This document shows, one piece after another, positions 16,180 to 26,084 of a stretch of DNA of 64,000 nucleotides. A program made the translations under genes and the position numbers. The stretch is from assembly GCF_003116585.1 (NCBI RefSeq), contig NZ_QEHM01000004.1, forward strand, positions 372,001-436,000. The letters are read 5' to 3'. The notes beneath the pieces were generated by a model that saw only the letters and a program-made list of their open reading frames with translations, had not been told where the DNA came from and searched no databases. This DNA is from Albibacillus kandeliae (lineage in GTDB: Bacteria > Pseudomonadota > Alphaproteobacteria > Rhodobacterales > Rhodobacteraceae). Numbering within the stretch: position 1 is the first letter of the stretch; every line of letters begins with the position of its first letter.

Positions 16180-16797
16180 ATGCCGGGCCGCGTCTTCCTG
16201 ACCGCCACGCCCGAGGATATCGCGACCGCGCTCGGCGTCCCGGCCGCCCCCATCGCAGACGAACCCCCACGCCGGAATATCGCGCCCGGTCAACAGGTTG
16301 TCACGCTGGCGCCCGAGGGTCTGACGCGGATGCGCTGGGGGATCATCCCGGTGGGCCGGGTCAACGCACGGGGCCGCCCGGTGATGGAAACCATCATCAA
16401 CGCGCGGTCGGAAACCGTCTTCGACAAGACCGCGTTCGTGGGCGTCGGCCGGGCCGTTCTGCCGGTGAACGGCTGGTACGAATGGACCGGCGAGACCCGG
16501 CGCAAGACCGCGTGGCGCATCACACCAACCGGGGGCGGGCTGCTCTTCTTCGCCGCGATCAGCGACGTCTGGACCGCGCCGGGCGGGCAGAGGCTGCACC
16601 AGGTGGCGGCGGTCACCTGCGAGCCCTCGGGCGACGTGCGCGCAGTCCATCACCGGATGGCGGTGATCCTTGCGCCAGAGGACATCCCCCTCTGGCTGAA
16701 CGGTGGCGAGGCAGAGGCGCAGGCCCTGTGCAGGCCCTGGCCCGATGGGCGGTTGTCGGTGGAAAAGGCGGACGACGTGGACTGGGCGGCGCCCTGA
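16180..16797 (+). CDS. SRAP-domain (HMCES/YedK-like) protein with Pro in place of catalytic Cys2
   Basis: The 205-residue protein is a full SRAP domain. SRAP proteins bind abasic sites in single-stranded DNA and crosslink through Cys2 exposed by Met removal. Here the start reads Met-Pro-Gly-Arg instead of Met-Cys-Gly-Arg. An in-frame stop (that of tesA) lies one codon before the ATG, so no other upstream N-terminus is encoded. The remaining active-site residues are intact: Asn74 (INARSE), Glu101 (WYEW) and His157 (VHHRM), as is RWGIIP. Methionine aminopeptidase normally removes Met before Pro, which would leave an N-terminal proline as in Fpg/Nei glycosylases. A changed chemistry or a non-crosslinking DNA binder are both possible. 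Confidence 0.88.
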   Translation: MPGRVFLTATPEDIATALGVPAAPIADEPPRRNIAPGQQVVTLAPEGLTRMRWGIIPVGRVNARGRPVMETIINARSETVFDKTAFVGVGRAVLPVNGWYEWTGETRRKTAWRITPTGGGLLFFAAISDVWTAPGGQRLHQVAAVTCEPSGDVRAVHHRMAVILAPEDIPLWLNGGEAEAQALCRPWPDGRLSVEKADDVDWAAP

Positions 16798-16962
16798 GGG
16801 AACCGGCCTGATCAGACATCGGAGTGCGGGAGAGATCGGATTTGGACAGAGCCTGCGCCCGTCCGCCCCACTGGGCGGGCGCGGCCCCTTCCAAACGTCA
16901 AAACCGACCCCACGGGAAAGGTTCGATCACCACATTCCCGGGTCTTGCCGATTGAAACGCGT

Positions 16963-16992
16963 GGCAGGGGCCCGCCGCTGCGGCCCCCTGCC
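16963..16992 (-). terminator. Hairpin downstream of the cold-shock gene
   Basis: GGCAGGGGCCC and GGCCCCCTGCC arms (one mismatch) flank an 8-nt loop, 20 bp after the csp stop on the reverse strand. The following T content is weak. Confidence 0.5.
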
Positions 16993-17011
16993 GAATTCGG
17001 TCAGCGACGTA

Positions 17012-17221
17012 TCAGTCAGCCAGCGCGATGTTCACCGCGGACTCGCGGCCATCACGGCCGGGCTGAATGTCGAAGGTCACCTTCTGCTGGTCGGCCAGGC
17101 CGGTCAGGCCAGCGCGCTCGACAGCAGAGATGTGGACGAAGACGTCCTTGCTGCCACCATCGGGGGCGATGAAGCCGTAGCCCTTGGTGGTGTTGAACCA
17201 TTTGACGGTGCCCGTAGCCAT
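17012..17221 (-). CDS. cspA: Cold-shock domain protein (CspA family)
   Basis: The 69-residue protein is a single cold-shock OB fold with RNP1-like KGYGFI (14-19) and RNP2-like VFVHIS (27-32). It binds single-stranded RNA or DNA as a chaperone. AGGAG lies eight bases before the start. Upstream lies a 166-bp gap on this strand, compatible with a long structured 5' leader as in other csp genes, though I cannot identify a specific element. The family is certain, the paralog number is not. Confidence 0.93.
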   Translation of the reverse strand: MATGTVKWFNTTKGYGFIAPDGGSKDVFVHISAVERAGLTGLADQQKVTFDIQPGRDGRESAVNIALAD

Positions 17222-17387
17222 CGTCGTTACTCCTGTTTTAGTATCCTACCCGCAGGATGCGGCAGGCCGGCAAAGTCAATAGATCGAGGACTGAGCCGTA
17301 GAGGAGCAGTGGGGTCGATAGCTTAACGTCGCGCTCTCCCATATGCTTCAAAACCCGGATTCGTGCAAGGATTCGCGAAAACCCGGC

Positions 17388-17921
17388 TCAACGCGCCTCC
17401 AGCCGGCGCAACGCGCGATAGGTGTAGCTTGGGGCGATTTCGCCGTCGTCCCCCTCGCGGAAGGACGGATCCTGCGGCAGGCAGCCGGGCCCGCAGATCT
17501 GGTGCACGACCATGCGGCGGCTGTCGATGAACCAGAGCCGCCCGCCCGGTGTCGCGACGTAACCGTTCACCCCTTCGCTGCGGTCGCTCTGCATGTCCAG
17601 CACGGTGGGAAACTCGGCCGGAACGTCGGGATCATAGGCGCCGTGGGTGTGCAGCGACGCGATCGGCACGATCCCGCCAGCGGGCATCTGCGGGGTGCAG
17701 CCGTCCCGGTCGCCGCGCTCCATCTCGGTGAAGGCCAGCGCGCCCGCCGCATCTCGATAGAGGTAGCCGCAGAACTCCCGCTCGGTCACGAAGGAGAACA
17801 GCTGCAACGGGGCGAGCCGTCCGCGAACTGCGGCCACCTCCTCTTTCGGCGGGTCGCTTGGCGGGGTCTCCGCCCCGAAGACAGCCGCAAAGAAAAACGC
17901 AATGAAAACAAATAGATTCAC
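17388..17921 (-). CDS. Exported DUF4329 protein (JAMM-like metal-site pattern)
   Basis: GTG at 17921 is chosen because a GGAG lies 8 nt before it and the resulting N-terminus (VNLFVFIAFFFAAVFGA) is a good signal peptide; the mature part begins near ETPPSD. The 177-residue product contains the DUF4329 core: FCGYLYRD, an ASLHTHG segment, a downstream QSDRSEGVNGYVATP and RLWFID. The His-x-His plus Ser-x-x-Asp-like pattern recalls JAB/JAMM peptidases; that link is my inference. Cys pairs suit the periplasm. It is divergent from the response regulator. Confidence 0.7.
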   Translation of the reverse strand: MNLFVFIAFFFAAVFGAETPPSDPPKEEVAAVRGRLAPLQLFSFVTEREFCGYLYRDAAGALAFTEMERGDRDGCTPQMPAGGIVPIASLHTHGAYDPDVPAEFPTVLDMQSDRSEGVNGYVATPGGRLWFIDSRRMVVHQICGPGCLPQDPSFREGDDGEIAPSYTYRALRRLEAR

Positions 17922-18383
17922 GCCATGCTCCACCGCGTATCTGGCCTGTCGGACATGGATCGGCGGGGCATGACGGCGGCTTTCACAAGGTCCCTTGACC
18001 CGCCGAGAATGGAGCGCCCCGGTGCGCAGGGTCAATGGCCGCCACGCCCCTCAGGAACCATTCCGGCCTCCCCTCGGTTGTCATGTGAACCAGTTCACGG
18101 ACGGACCTCCCACGACATGATTGACAGTCCAGACCCGTCGGAGCGGGCCCCGCGCCCCTCTCCGGCAAGAACTCGCGCATCATGGAACGGGGCGGAAAAC
18201 ACATGTGGATCAGATACTTGAACAATCCCTGCCCGATCCTGATCAGCGCCCCGCGAAACGCCCACGAAAAGTCCCAATTCGCGCCCAAATCAAGTCCAAT
18301 TTCGGCCCGCATTATCCTCGATACGTGAACCAAACCGAAATCCTTCCGAGCATTCGGGCGTACCCGAGGGAGACAGGCACAAG
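17922..18383. other. Intergenic region, 462 bp, between divergent genes
   Basis: No convincing gene is present. It holds the promoters of the DUF4329 gene and the response regulator. A short inverted repeat GTGAA-CCAG-TTCAC lies near 18086-18099. A GGAACC followed about 15 bp later by CGGTT near 18053-18078 loosely resembles an ECF-sigma promoter but the spacing is off. No RNA gene is recognised. Confidence 0.5.
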
Positions 18384-19361
18384 ATGCGAATACTGGCCGT
18401 CGATGATGATCCGATCATCCAGGACCTGCTGCGGGACAGCCTTGCCGCTCAGGGTCAGACCGATCTGACCCTCGCCTCCAGCGCCGAGGAAGCTGTTGCC
18501 TTGCTCGAGGCGGCCAAGCGTCCGTTCGAGACGTTCCTGCTCGACATTCACCTGCCGGGATCGGACGGGATCGACCTCTGCCGTCAGATCCGCGCGCAGG
18601 ACCGGCACCGCATGACGCCGATCATCATGATCACCGCCTCGCGCGAGCCCGACATGATGCATCGCGCCTTCGACGCCGGCGCGACCGATTACGTCAGCAA
18701 GCCATTCGACAGCCTCGAACTCGGGACCCGCGTCAAGCTGGCCCAGATGCTGAACGAGAGCGTTCTGCGCGAACAGAGCAACCGGCACCGTCTGGAAGAG
18801 CTGACCCGCCTGACCAGGATCGAGTTCGACGAGCGCGTCGCGCTGACCGGCATCGAAGGCATCTGCGACATCCTCGAAATCGAGAACCAGCTGCTGCGCA
18901 GCACCACGGGCTGCTACGCGATGAGCCTCCTCGCCGTCGAGATGATCAGCGCGCACTCCCGCTACTCCTCGGTCAGCGCCGCGCAGTTCCGGCAGGACCT
19001 CGACTCCATCGGCAAGGCGATCGCCGACTCCGTGAACGTGGGCAACACCCGCGTCGCCTATGCCGGGCACGGTATCTTCGTTCTGGTGCTGCATGGCCGC
19101 AAGCGGATCGACGTGCGCAGCCTGAGCCAGGAGATCAACGACCGGCTCGCGGACGAATGGTCCCCGATCAGCGACACCGCGCGCAAGGCGCCCGAGACCC
19201 GCACGCTCGAGATCTCGGGCAACCGCCTGTGGTCGGGCATGGCCGCCAGCAACGCGCTGAACGCCTTCCTCAGCAAGAGCGACCGCATCCCGATGATCAA
19301 GCGCGCCGAAGAAGAGCAGCTCTTCGCGGCCATGCGCAAGCGCATGTTCCAGAGCGACTGA
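18384..19361 (+). CDS. Response regulator with receiver domain and degenerate GGDEF-like output
   Basis: The 325-residue protein has a receiver domain (1-125) with acidic pocket DDD at 7-9, phosphoacceptor Asp54 and Lys106 in SKPF. A linker helix follows (about 125-165). The C-terminal part (about 170-300) follows a GGDEF fold, but the signature segment reads AYAGHGIFVLVL where GGDEF would stand, so it cannot make c-di-GMP. It may bind a nucleotide or a protein partner. No kinase is adjacent. The RAYT-like gene begins 40 bp downstream. Confidence 0.75.
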   Translation: MRILAVDDDPIIQDLLRDSLAAQGQTDLTLASSAEEAVALLEAAKRPFETFLLDIHLPGSDGIDLCRQIRAQDRHRMTPIIMITASREPDMMHRAFDAGATDYVSKPFDSLELGTRVKLAQMLNESVLREQSNRHRLEELTRLTRIEFDERVALTGIEGICDILEIENQLLRSTTGCYAMSLLAVEMISAHSRYSSVSAAQFRQDLDSIGKAIADSVNVGNTRVAYAGHGIFVLVLHGRKRIDVRSLSQEINDRLADEWSPISDTARKAPETRTLEISGNRLWSGMAASNALNAFLSKSDRIPMIKRAEEEQLFAAMRKRMFQSD

Positions 19362-19401
19362 GTTCACCAAAGATTAACCTCGACTTTCGAAAAGTTCCTT
19401 C

Positions 19402-19860
19402 ATGACCCTGTACCTGCACCCGAATTCGACCCGGAACCTCATGTTCTTCTCCCTGAACCTGGGGCAGAGCGGTGGCACCCTGCTGACCGACCGGATCGAC
19501 TCGCTGCGTGCAGCCATCGCCCTGACGGCAACCGCCCTACCCTTCATCGAGGAAGCATGGGCGGTCCTGCCCGACCGGATCGAGGCGGTCTGGTCCCTGC
19601 CCGAGGGGGATACCCGGCTGGAACAGCGCTGGACGATGGTCGAACGGGTCTTCTCCTTCTGCCTCACCGAGGCCGAACAGGCCGGGTTCGCCATTGCCCG
19701 CCCTGCCCTGCAGCACAGGCTGGACGACGTGGTGTCCTATGCCGAGGCCGTGCGCCGCTGCTGGTTCGCCCCGGTCCGCGCCGGGCTGGCCGACCGCCCC
19801 GAGGACTGGGTCTATTCCTCCATCCATCGCGAAAGCCCCGCGATGCAACTGGTGGCCTGA
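19402..19860 (+). CDS. RAYT-like (IS200/Y1 transposase-related) protein lacking catalytic residues
   Basis: The 152-residue protein aligns by eye with REP-associated tyrosine transposases: the FFSLNL...LLTDRIDSLRAAI opening, a WAVLPDRIEAVWSLPEGD block and the tail CWFAPVRAGLADRPEDWVYSS. Active RAYTs carry His-x-His in the DHMHAVW block and a Tyr before the C-x-x-NPV segment. Here these read Arg59-Ile-Glu61 and Arg119. Both halves of the active site are therefore missing while the frame is intact. It looks like a domesticated DNA- or RNA-binding remnant rather than a decaying pseudogene. Confidence 0.7.
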   Translation: MTLYLHPNSTRNLMFFSLNLGQSGGTLLTDRIDSLRAAIALTATALPFIEEAWAVLPDRIEAVWSLPEGDTRLEQRWTMVERVFSFCLTEAEQAGFAIARPALQHRLDDVVSYAEAVRRCWFAPVRAGLADRPEDWVYSSIHRESPAMQLVA

Positions 19861-19972
19861 CAGGCCCGCGCCCAGGCGCTATCTGCCGCGCACGGGGATG
19901 GCCTCCGGGGGATGACGCCCGGCGCCGACGCCCCTATATATCGACAAACGCGAATATGTATGGGGCGATGTG

Positions 19973-20401
19973 ATGGCTGGCGTAAAGCTTACCTGCCTTG
20001 ACTGCGGTCAGGGCAACCGGATTCCCGAGGCAAAGCTCTCGGACAATCCCAAGTGCGGCACCTGCGGGGCGCCGCTGATGACCCAGAAACCCAAGGAAGT
20101 CAGCCTCGACTGGCTGAAGAAGGCGCAGAAGATCGACGACCTGCCGTTGGTCGTAGATTTCTGGGCGGCGTGGTGCGGCCCCTGCCGCATGATGGCCCCC
20201 GAGTTCGCCAAGGCGGCCGGTGCGCTCAAGGGCAAGGCGCGCTTCGTCAAGCTCGACACCGAGGCGAACCCGCAAGCTGGCGGGCTCTACGGCATCCGCG
20301 GCATTCCCCTGCTGGTGGCCTTCAAAGGCGGGCGCGAAACGGCCCGTCAGGCCGGAGCCATGCCGGCGGGGCAGATCATCGACTGGGTGGGCCGCGCCTG
20401 A
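19973..20401 (+). CDS. trxC: Thioredoxin 2 (TrxC)
   Basis: Start at ATG 19973 (a GTG lies one codon earlier). The 142-residue protein has an N-terminal zinc ribbon with two C-x-x-C pairs (CLDC and CGTC, near 8-11 and 32-35) and a thioredoxin domain with active site WCGPC (about 64-68). The cis-Pro loop reads GIPL rather than the common GIPT. This two-part layout defines TrxC, a cytoplasmic disulfide reductase often induced by oxidative stress. A hairpin terminator follows. Confidence 0.93.
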   Translation: MAGVKLTCLDCGQGNRIPEAKLSDNPKCGTCGAPLMTQKPKEVSLDWLKKAQKIDDLPLVVDFWAAWCGPCRMMAPEFAKAAGALKGKARFVKLDTEANPQAGGLYGIRGIPLLVAFKGGRETARQAGAMPAGQIIDWVGRA

Positions 20402-20415
20402 CTCCGCGCAGAAAA

Positions 20416-20441
20416 ACCGCCACGCTTCGACACGTGGCGGT
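20416..20441. terminator. Hairpin downstream of trxC
   Basis: ACCGCCACG and CGTGGCGGT arms (9 bp) enclose an 8-nt loop, 14 bp after the trxC stop. An A-run precedes it and CTTA follows, so it may work in either direction. Confidence 0.6.
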
Positions 20442-20634
20442 CTTAGCGAAGCATCTCTGAGCGCACTTCGACAGGGTTTTTCCGGGGGTGAGGCGCTGTA
20501 GACTGGCTTCCTTCGCACAGCATACCACATCTCTGACCGAGTCGCACCTCACGGCGTCGAGAAGTCAGCGCACCTGATTTTCCGCCCGTTTCATGCTAGG
20601 ATGGCCCATGTCATCGCCGCAGGGAGGTGAAGCG

Positions 20635-20955
20635 ATGCGATACATCACCATCACGACATGGGAACTGACCAGCGGGGCGGACTTTGCCCTGACCGTCAAG
20701 CAGGTGGAGGCGGTGCGCCTGCCTGCGCTGCTCGCCCTCGGTGCGGAGCGGGTCCAGCTGGTCCAGACCAGCGACCGGACTGTCGCGGCGATTTCGGAAT
20801 GGCCCGACAAGCCCACCCGGGACGCCGCCGAGCGCGCCATTCAGGAGGTGCGCGACAAGGTGCGCCGCGAGGATTTCACCCGCATGACCGGAGAGATGGG
20901 CGGCAAGGTGGTCGCCGGGCTCTCGGCCGAGGAAGCGCGGGCGCTGGCGGGCTGA
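20635..20955 (+). CDS. Hypothetical protein (106 aa)
   Basis: Start at ATG 20635, with AGGGAGGTGA just upstream as a strong ribosome binding site. The 106-residue product begins MRYITITTWEL and alternates beta and helix in a way that recalls ferredoxin-like alpha+beta folds such as small monooxygenase or Dabb proteins, but no signature is present. No signal peptide or membrane segment. Family unknown; coding is well supported by RBS and codon use. Confidence 0.65.
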   Translation: MRYITITTWELTSGADFALTVKQVEAVRLPALLALGAERVQLVQTSDRTVAAISEWPDKPTRDAAERAIQEVRDKVRREDFTRMTGEMGGKVVAGLSAEEARALAG

Positions 20956-21021
20956 GATCCAAGCGAAGAAAAGGGCGAGCCAGATGGCCCGCCCCTTCCC
21001 TTGTGGCATGACCTGCGGCGA

Positions 21022-21528
21022 TCAGGTCATGTCGTCGACGATCAGCGTCACCTCGTTAGCGCCCTGCACGCTCACCAGCACGACGTCATCCGCCGAGTAG
21101 TTCTCGTCCTCCAGCGCCTGGGCCACATGCGCGTTCTCCTCGATGGCGGTCCGCGCCATCTCGGCATCGGACTGCACGCGCGACATCTCGCTTTCCAGCG
21201 CGGCCGAGTTCTCGGCGCTTTCACCCTTCAACTCGCTCAGCGACACGATGTTCACGGTGGCATCATCGCCGAGCGCGGCGATCTGGCTCGACCACGAGGC
21301 GCTGTTGGCCTGACCGTTCTTCAGCTCGGCCATCAGGTTGCCCTGCGACAGGCCCGACGCGTTCTCGCTCGAGCTTGCGCCCATGCCCGTGTTGGCCTCG
21401 GCCGACACGGCTGCGTCCGCGCCGGCACCGCCGGCATTGGCATCCGCGCCCACGGACGCACCGCTCGCAAAGGCGGCGGTCGACATGGTTGCGGCAAGGG
21501 CGGCTGCGGTAACAAACTTGATCGTCAT
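21022..21528 (-). CDS. Exported Ala/Ser-rich protein of unknown function
   Basis: Start at ATG 21528 with GGAGGA just upstream. The 168-residue product has a Sec signal peptide (about 1-23, ending AFAS), an Ala/Gly/Ser-rich segment (about 25-60) and an acidic helical C-terminal half. The end reads VVLVSVQGANEVTLIVDD. No Cys and no known domain; it may be a periplasmic or secreted structural protein. It is convergent with the 20635-20955 gene. Confidence 0.65.
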   Translation of the reverse strand: MTIKFVTAAALAATMSTAAFASGASVGADANAGGAGADAAVSAEANTGMGASSSENASGLSQGNLMAELKNGQANSASWSSQIAALGDDATVNIVSLSELKGESAENSAALESEMSRVQSDAEMARTAIEENAHVAQALEDENYSADDVVLVSVQGANEVTLIVDDMT

Positions 21529-21830
21529 GGTTTCCTCCATTCACTACTGAACGCGCTTGTTGGCGTTCGGGAAGAGAACGAGGAGATCTGGCGTTGGTTT
21601 CGTGCGGATTGCGTTCCGGCGGAGCGTCGCCGGAAAGCGCCGAAACCATCCGCATGACGCCGCCGATCGGGCGACATCACATCAAATCGTGACCGATAGA
21701 GGGTTGAAACCGAGGGAGGCTTCGTGCCGTCGCGCGCCTGCGCGGGAGCGAAATCCGAAGCCGATAGCTGCCCGACCTGCGGACAGAGGGGTCCGGGACG
21801 GGGCATCCCCGTCCCGGACCAATTCGTGCC
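21529..21830. other. Intergenic region, 302 bp, between ettA and the exported-protein gene
   Basis: It contains the ettA terminator (21790-21820) and, nearer 21529, the promoter and ribosome binding site of the exported-protein gene. No further gene or RNA is recognised in the remaining part. Confidence 0.5.
21790..21820 (-). terminator. Strong hairpin after ettA
   Basis: GGTCCGGGACGGGG and its exact complement CCCCGTCCCGGACC form a 14-bp stem with a 3-nt loop, 10 bp after the ettA stop. No clear T-run follows. Confidence 0.65.
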
Positions 21831-23486
<1,656 letters not shown>

Positions 23487-23588
23487 TGCTTCGATCCCGC
23501 GTTGTAAGGAGTTTGGCCGTATCTAGTGGATCTCGCGCGCCCTGACAACGCGGCGCGCGGAGGTTTTCGGGCCCCGGAGGGCCGGGCG

Positions 23589-24380
23589 TCAGTCGCCCTT
23601 CTTCCACTTGGCGCGGGTGCTCTCGGTGATCGGCCAGACCACGCGCGAGTTGTCGAAGTGATGCACCCGTGCGCCCTCGGAGTTGCGGCCCGACTGGTGA
23701 TTGAGACAGGTGGCGATGGCGGCAACCACGTTCGGATCGGTATTGGCCGCGAGGTCGACCTCGTTGCCGTCGATGTGGTTGCTGAGCGCGGACCAGTCCG
23801 CCTTCTTGTTCAGGAGCTCGACAAAGGCATCCTTGGCCTTCTGCTGCTTGAGCTCGTCGAGCTGCACCCGCAGCTTCTCGTTCTTTGCAAGCCAGGCGTT
23901 GTCCTTGCCCCGGCGCAGGTGGCTCTGCCAGTTGGTATAGAGCGCATTGGCCTGCTGCGGCTTGCTGCGCTGGCCCGAGAGGATGGTGACCGGCTCGCCA
24001 AAGAAGGCCGAAACCTCGGTCAGCACGTTCAGGATCTTGCGGTCGATGCCGCCGGACTTGCCGTTGACGGTGCCCGCAGGGCCTTCGGCGGCTGCCGGGG
24101 CGGGCGCCGGTTCGGGGGCCGCAGCGGCAGCGGGCTGGATGGCGAACTCCTTGCGGGCCTGCTTGGCGACCATCTTGGCGATCTTGGCGGCGGCCTGCTC
24201 GGCCGGTTCCTTCTTCATCTGGCTGACCGCGAAGTACTTCTCGAACAGCTCGCGCGAGAAGGCCGCGATGGCCTCCGGGTCGGCGGCCTCCCCCGCTTCT
24301 GCGGACAGGCTGGCGATCAGGGCATCGCAAGCGGCGTCGCGCACGGCGACGGCTGCGGGATCGAGGGCGGCGGTATTCAT
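23589..24380 (-). CDS. M15-like peptidase-fold protein with a Pro/Ala linker and no signal peptide
   Basis: Start at ATG 24380 gives 263 residues; longer upstream starts run into the nadD region. Residues 1-75 are helical, 80-110 are an Ala/Pro-rich linker, and 110-263 resemble the D-Ala-D-Ala carboxypeptidase (M15A) fold: ILSGQRS near the start, [10 protein letters not shown] with a His/Asp pair, and RVHHFDNSR. These are the positions of the zinc ligands (S-x-H...D...H). M15 enzymes normally act in the periplasm, yet no export signal is seen. It may be a cytoplasmic binder, a non-classically exported lysin, or a phage-derived domain. Confidence 0.55.
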   Translation of the reverse strand: MNTAALDPAAVAVRDAACDALIASLSAEAGEAADPEAIAAFSRELFEKYFAVSQMKKEPAEQAAAKIAKMVAKQARKEFAIQPAAAAAPEPAPAPAAAEGPAGTVNGKSGGIDRKILNVLTEVSAFFGEPVTILSGQRSKPQQANALYTNWQSHLRRGKDNAWLAKNEKLRVQLDELKQQKAKDAFVELLNKKADWSALSNHIDGNEVDLAANTDPNVVAAIATCLNHQSGRNSEGARVHHFDNSRVVWPITESTRAKWKKGD

Positions 24381-24576
24381 GGCATATCCAGATGTTTCGG
24401 GGGCCGCGCGGCGGCGCGGGTCGGTCGCCAGACTATCGGAGCCGCCGGGCCCCGTCAAAACCGCCCTGTCGATTTTCTGCATCTTTCCGAGGGGGTTCGC
24501 GGGGGTTTGCCCCCAGCTTGTCATTGACAAAGCCGACAACCCCGGCAGAACGGGCAGGACAACTTTTGGAATTGCC

Positions 24577-25182
24577 TTGAACTATCGCTATCCCTTTGCC
24601 CGGCCCGGACAGACCATCGGCCTGCTCGGCGGATCCTTCGATCCGCCGCATCCCGGGCACGTTCACATCACCCTGCAGGCGCTCAAGCGCTTTGGACTGG
24701 ATCGGGTGTGGTGGCTGGTCTCGCCGGGCAACCCGCTGAAGGCGCGCGGCCCGGCGCCGCTGGAGACGCGGATGGCGGCCTGCCGCGCGATCATGCAGCA
24801 CCCGAGGGTCGAGGTCACCGACATCGAGGCGCAGGTCGGCACCCGGATCACCGCGCATACCATCGCGACCCTGCGGGCGATGTATCCCGGCGTGCGGTTC
24901 GTCTGGCTGATGGGCGCTGACAACCTTGCGCAGCTGCACCATTGGCAGGACTGGCGCTATATCATGGACAACGTGCCCGTCGGCGTGCTGGCGCGTCCGG
25001 GCGACCGGATTTCCGCCCGGATGTCTCCGGCAGCGCGCATCTACGCGCCCTACCGGATCAGCGGCACGGCGAGCCACCTGCTGGCTCAGGCGGAGCCGCC
25101 AGCATGGTGCTTTGTCAACGTGCCGATGGTGGACTGGAGCTCGACCGAGATCAGGGCGCGCGGGGACTGGTCAGCGTCTTAG
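24577..25182 (+). CDS. nadD: Nicotinate-nucleotide adenylyltransferase
   Basis: No ATG lies near the conserved N-terminus; the best start is TTG 24577 with GGA about 7 nt before it, giving 201 residues beginning [12 protein letters not shown]. The nucleotidyltransferase signature [11 protein letters not shown] and the C-terminal SSTEIR are both present. The enzyme joins nicotinate mononucleotide and ATP to give deamido-NAD, the substrate of NadE encoded 14 kb downstream. Its 3' end overlaps the convergent EamA transporter gene by 12 bp. Confidence 0.92.
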   Translation: MNYRYPFARPGQTIGLLGGSFDPPHPGHVHITLQALKRFGLDRVWWLVSPGNPLKARGPAPLETRMAACRAIMQHPRVEVTDIEAQVGTRITAHTIATLRAMYPGVRFVWLMGADNLAQLHHWQDWRYIMDNVPVGVLARPGDRISARMSPAARIYAPYRISGTASHLLAQAEPPAWCFVNVPMVDWSSTEIRARGDWSAS

Positions 25183-25998
25183 GCTGGCCGAGACCAGCCC
25201 GGCGCCGATGATCAGCACGAGGCCCGCGATGGTGATCGGGTCGGGGAAGTCGCCGAAGACGGCCCAGCCAAGGCCGGTGGCTGCGATCAGCTGGAAATAT
25301 ACGAGCGGTGCGAGACGGGTGGATACCGTCCGCGAATAGGCCCAGAGCAGCAGCAGGTTTCCGGCCATCGAGAAGGCCGCGCTGGTGGCCGCGAGGCCCG
25401 CGACCGGCCAGGACGGCGCGGGCAGGCTGGCGAGACCCAGCGGCGCGAGGATCAGCGCGCTCATGACCAGCTGGGTAAAGGTGATCTCCAGCGGGCTTCC
25501 CACCTTGGCGACCCAGCGCGAGGCGGTGAGGTAAGCCCCGTAGAAGCTGCCCGCCAGTGCCGCCCAGATCAGGCCGCCCGAGCCGCCGATGCCGGGGCGC
25601 ACCACCAGCAGCACACCGCAGAAGCCCAGCAGCATCAGCAGGCTGCGCCACAGCCCCGCCGGTTCGCGCAGCAGCACGGCGGAGAGGGTGAAGCTGACGA
25701 TGGGGCCGACAAAGAAGGCGGCGAAGACATTGGCCAGCGGCTCGGTCCGCAGCGCGGTCTGGATCGACAGGATCCCGCAGGTGATGAGCAGCGCGCGCAA
25801 CCAGAGCCGCCAGTCGGCAAGCAGCCGGAAGGCCGAGAACCGCACGAAGGGCAGCAGGATCGCCATGCCGATCAGGAAGCGCGACCAGGCCACGAAGACC
25901 GGGCTTGCGCCATAGCTGCCGGTCAGGAGCTTGCCCGCCAGATCGCCGGCGGGGATCATCGACATAGCGATGAACATGATAAGTACTGCCTGCCACAT
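25171..25998 (-). CDS. EamA/DMT-family transporter
   Basis: Start at ATG 25998 gives 275 residues with ten hydrophobic helices in two EamA repeats (about 1-135 and 145-275). The second half ends with [10 protein letters not shown]-like and LVLIIGAGL stretches usual for DMT exporters. The substrate is not readable from sequence; family members export amino acids, nucleosides or other metabolites. It stands alone, convergent with nadD and divergent from dacB. Confidence 0.82.
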   Translation of the reverse strand: MWQAVLIMFIAMSMIPAGDLAGKLLTGSYGASPVFVAWSRFLIGMAILLPFVRFSAFRLLADWRLWLRALLITCGILSIQTALRTEPLANVFAAFFVGPIVSFTLSAVLLREPAGLWRSLLMLLGFCGVLLVVRPGIGGSGGLIWAALAGSFYGAYLTASRWVAKVGSPLEITFTQLVMSALILAPLGLASLPAPSWPVAGLAATSAAFSMAGNLLLLWAYSRTVSTRLAPLVYFQLIAATGLGWAVFGDFPDPITIAGLVLIIGAGLVSASLRR

Positions 25999-26084
25999 GG
26001 CGACGGCAATACCATGCCGCAAGAGCCTGCAAAAGACGAATGATCGCGCTTGTTTGCCGCGTCGGGCTGGGGTTAAGTACGGCC

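Noticed and set aside
18053-18078. GGAACC...CGGTT considered as an EcfG-type promoter for the response regulator
   Set aside because: The spacing and the downstream element do not fit well, and it lies more than 300 bp from the start.
19402-19860. RAYT-like gene considered as part of an active insertion sequence
   Set aside because: Catalytic His-x-His and Tyr are absent and no flanking ends or duplications are seen.
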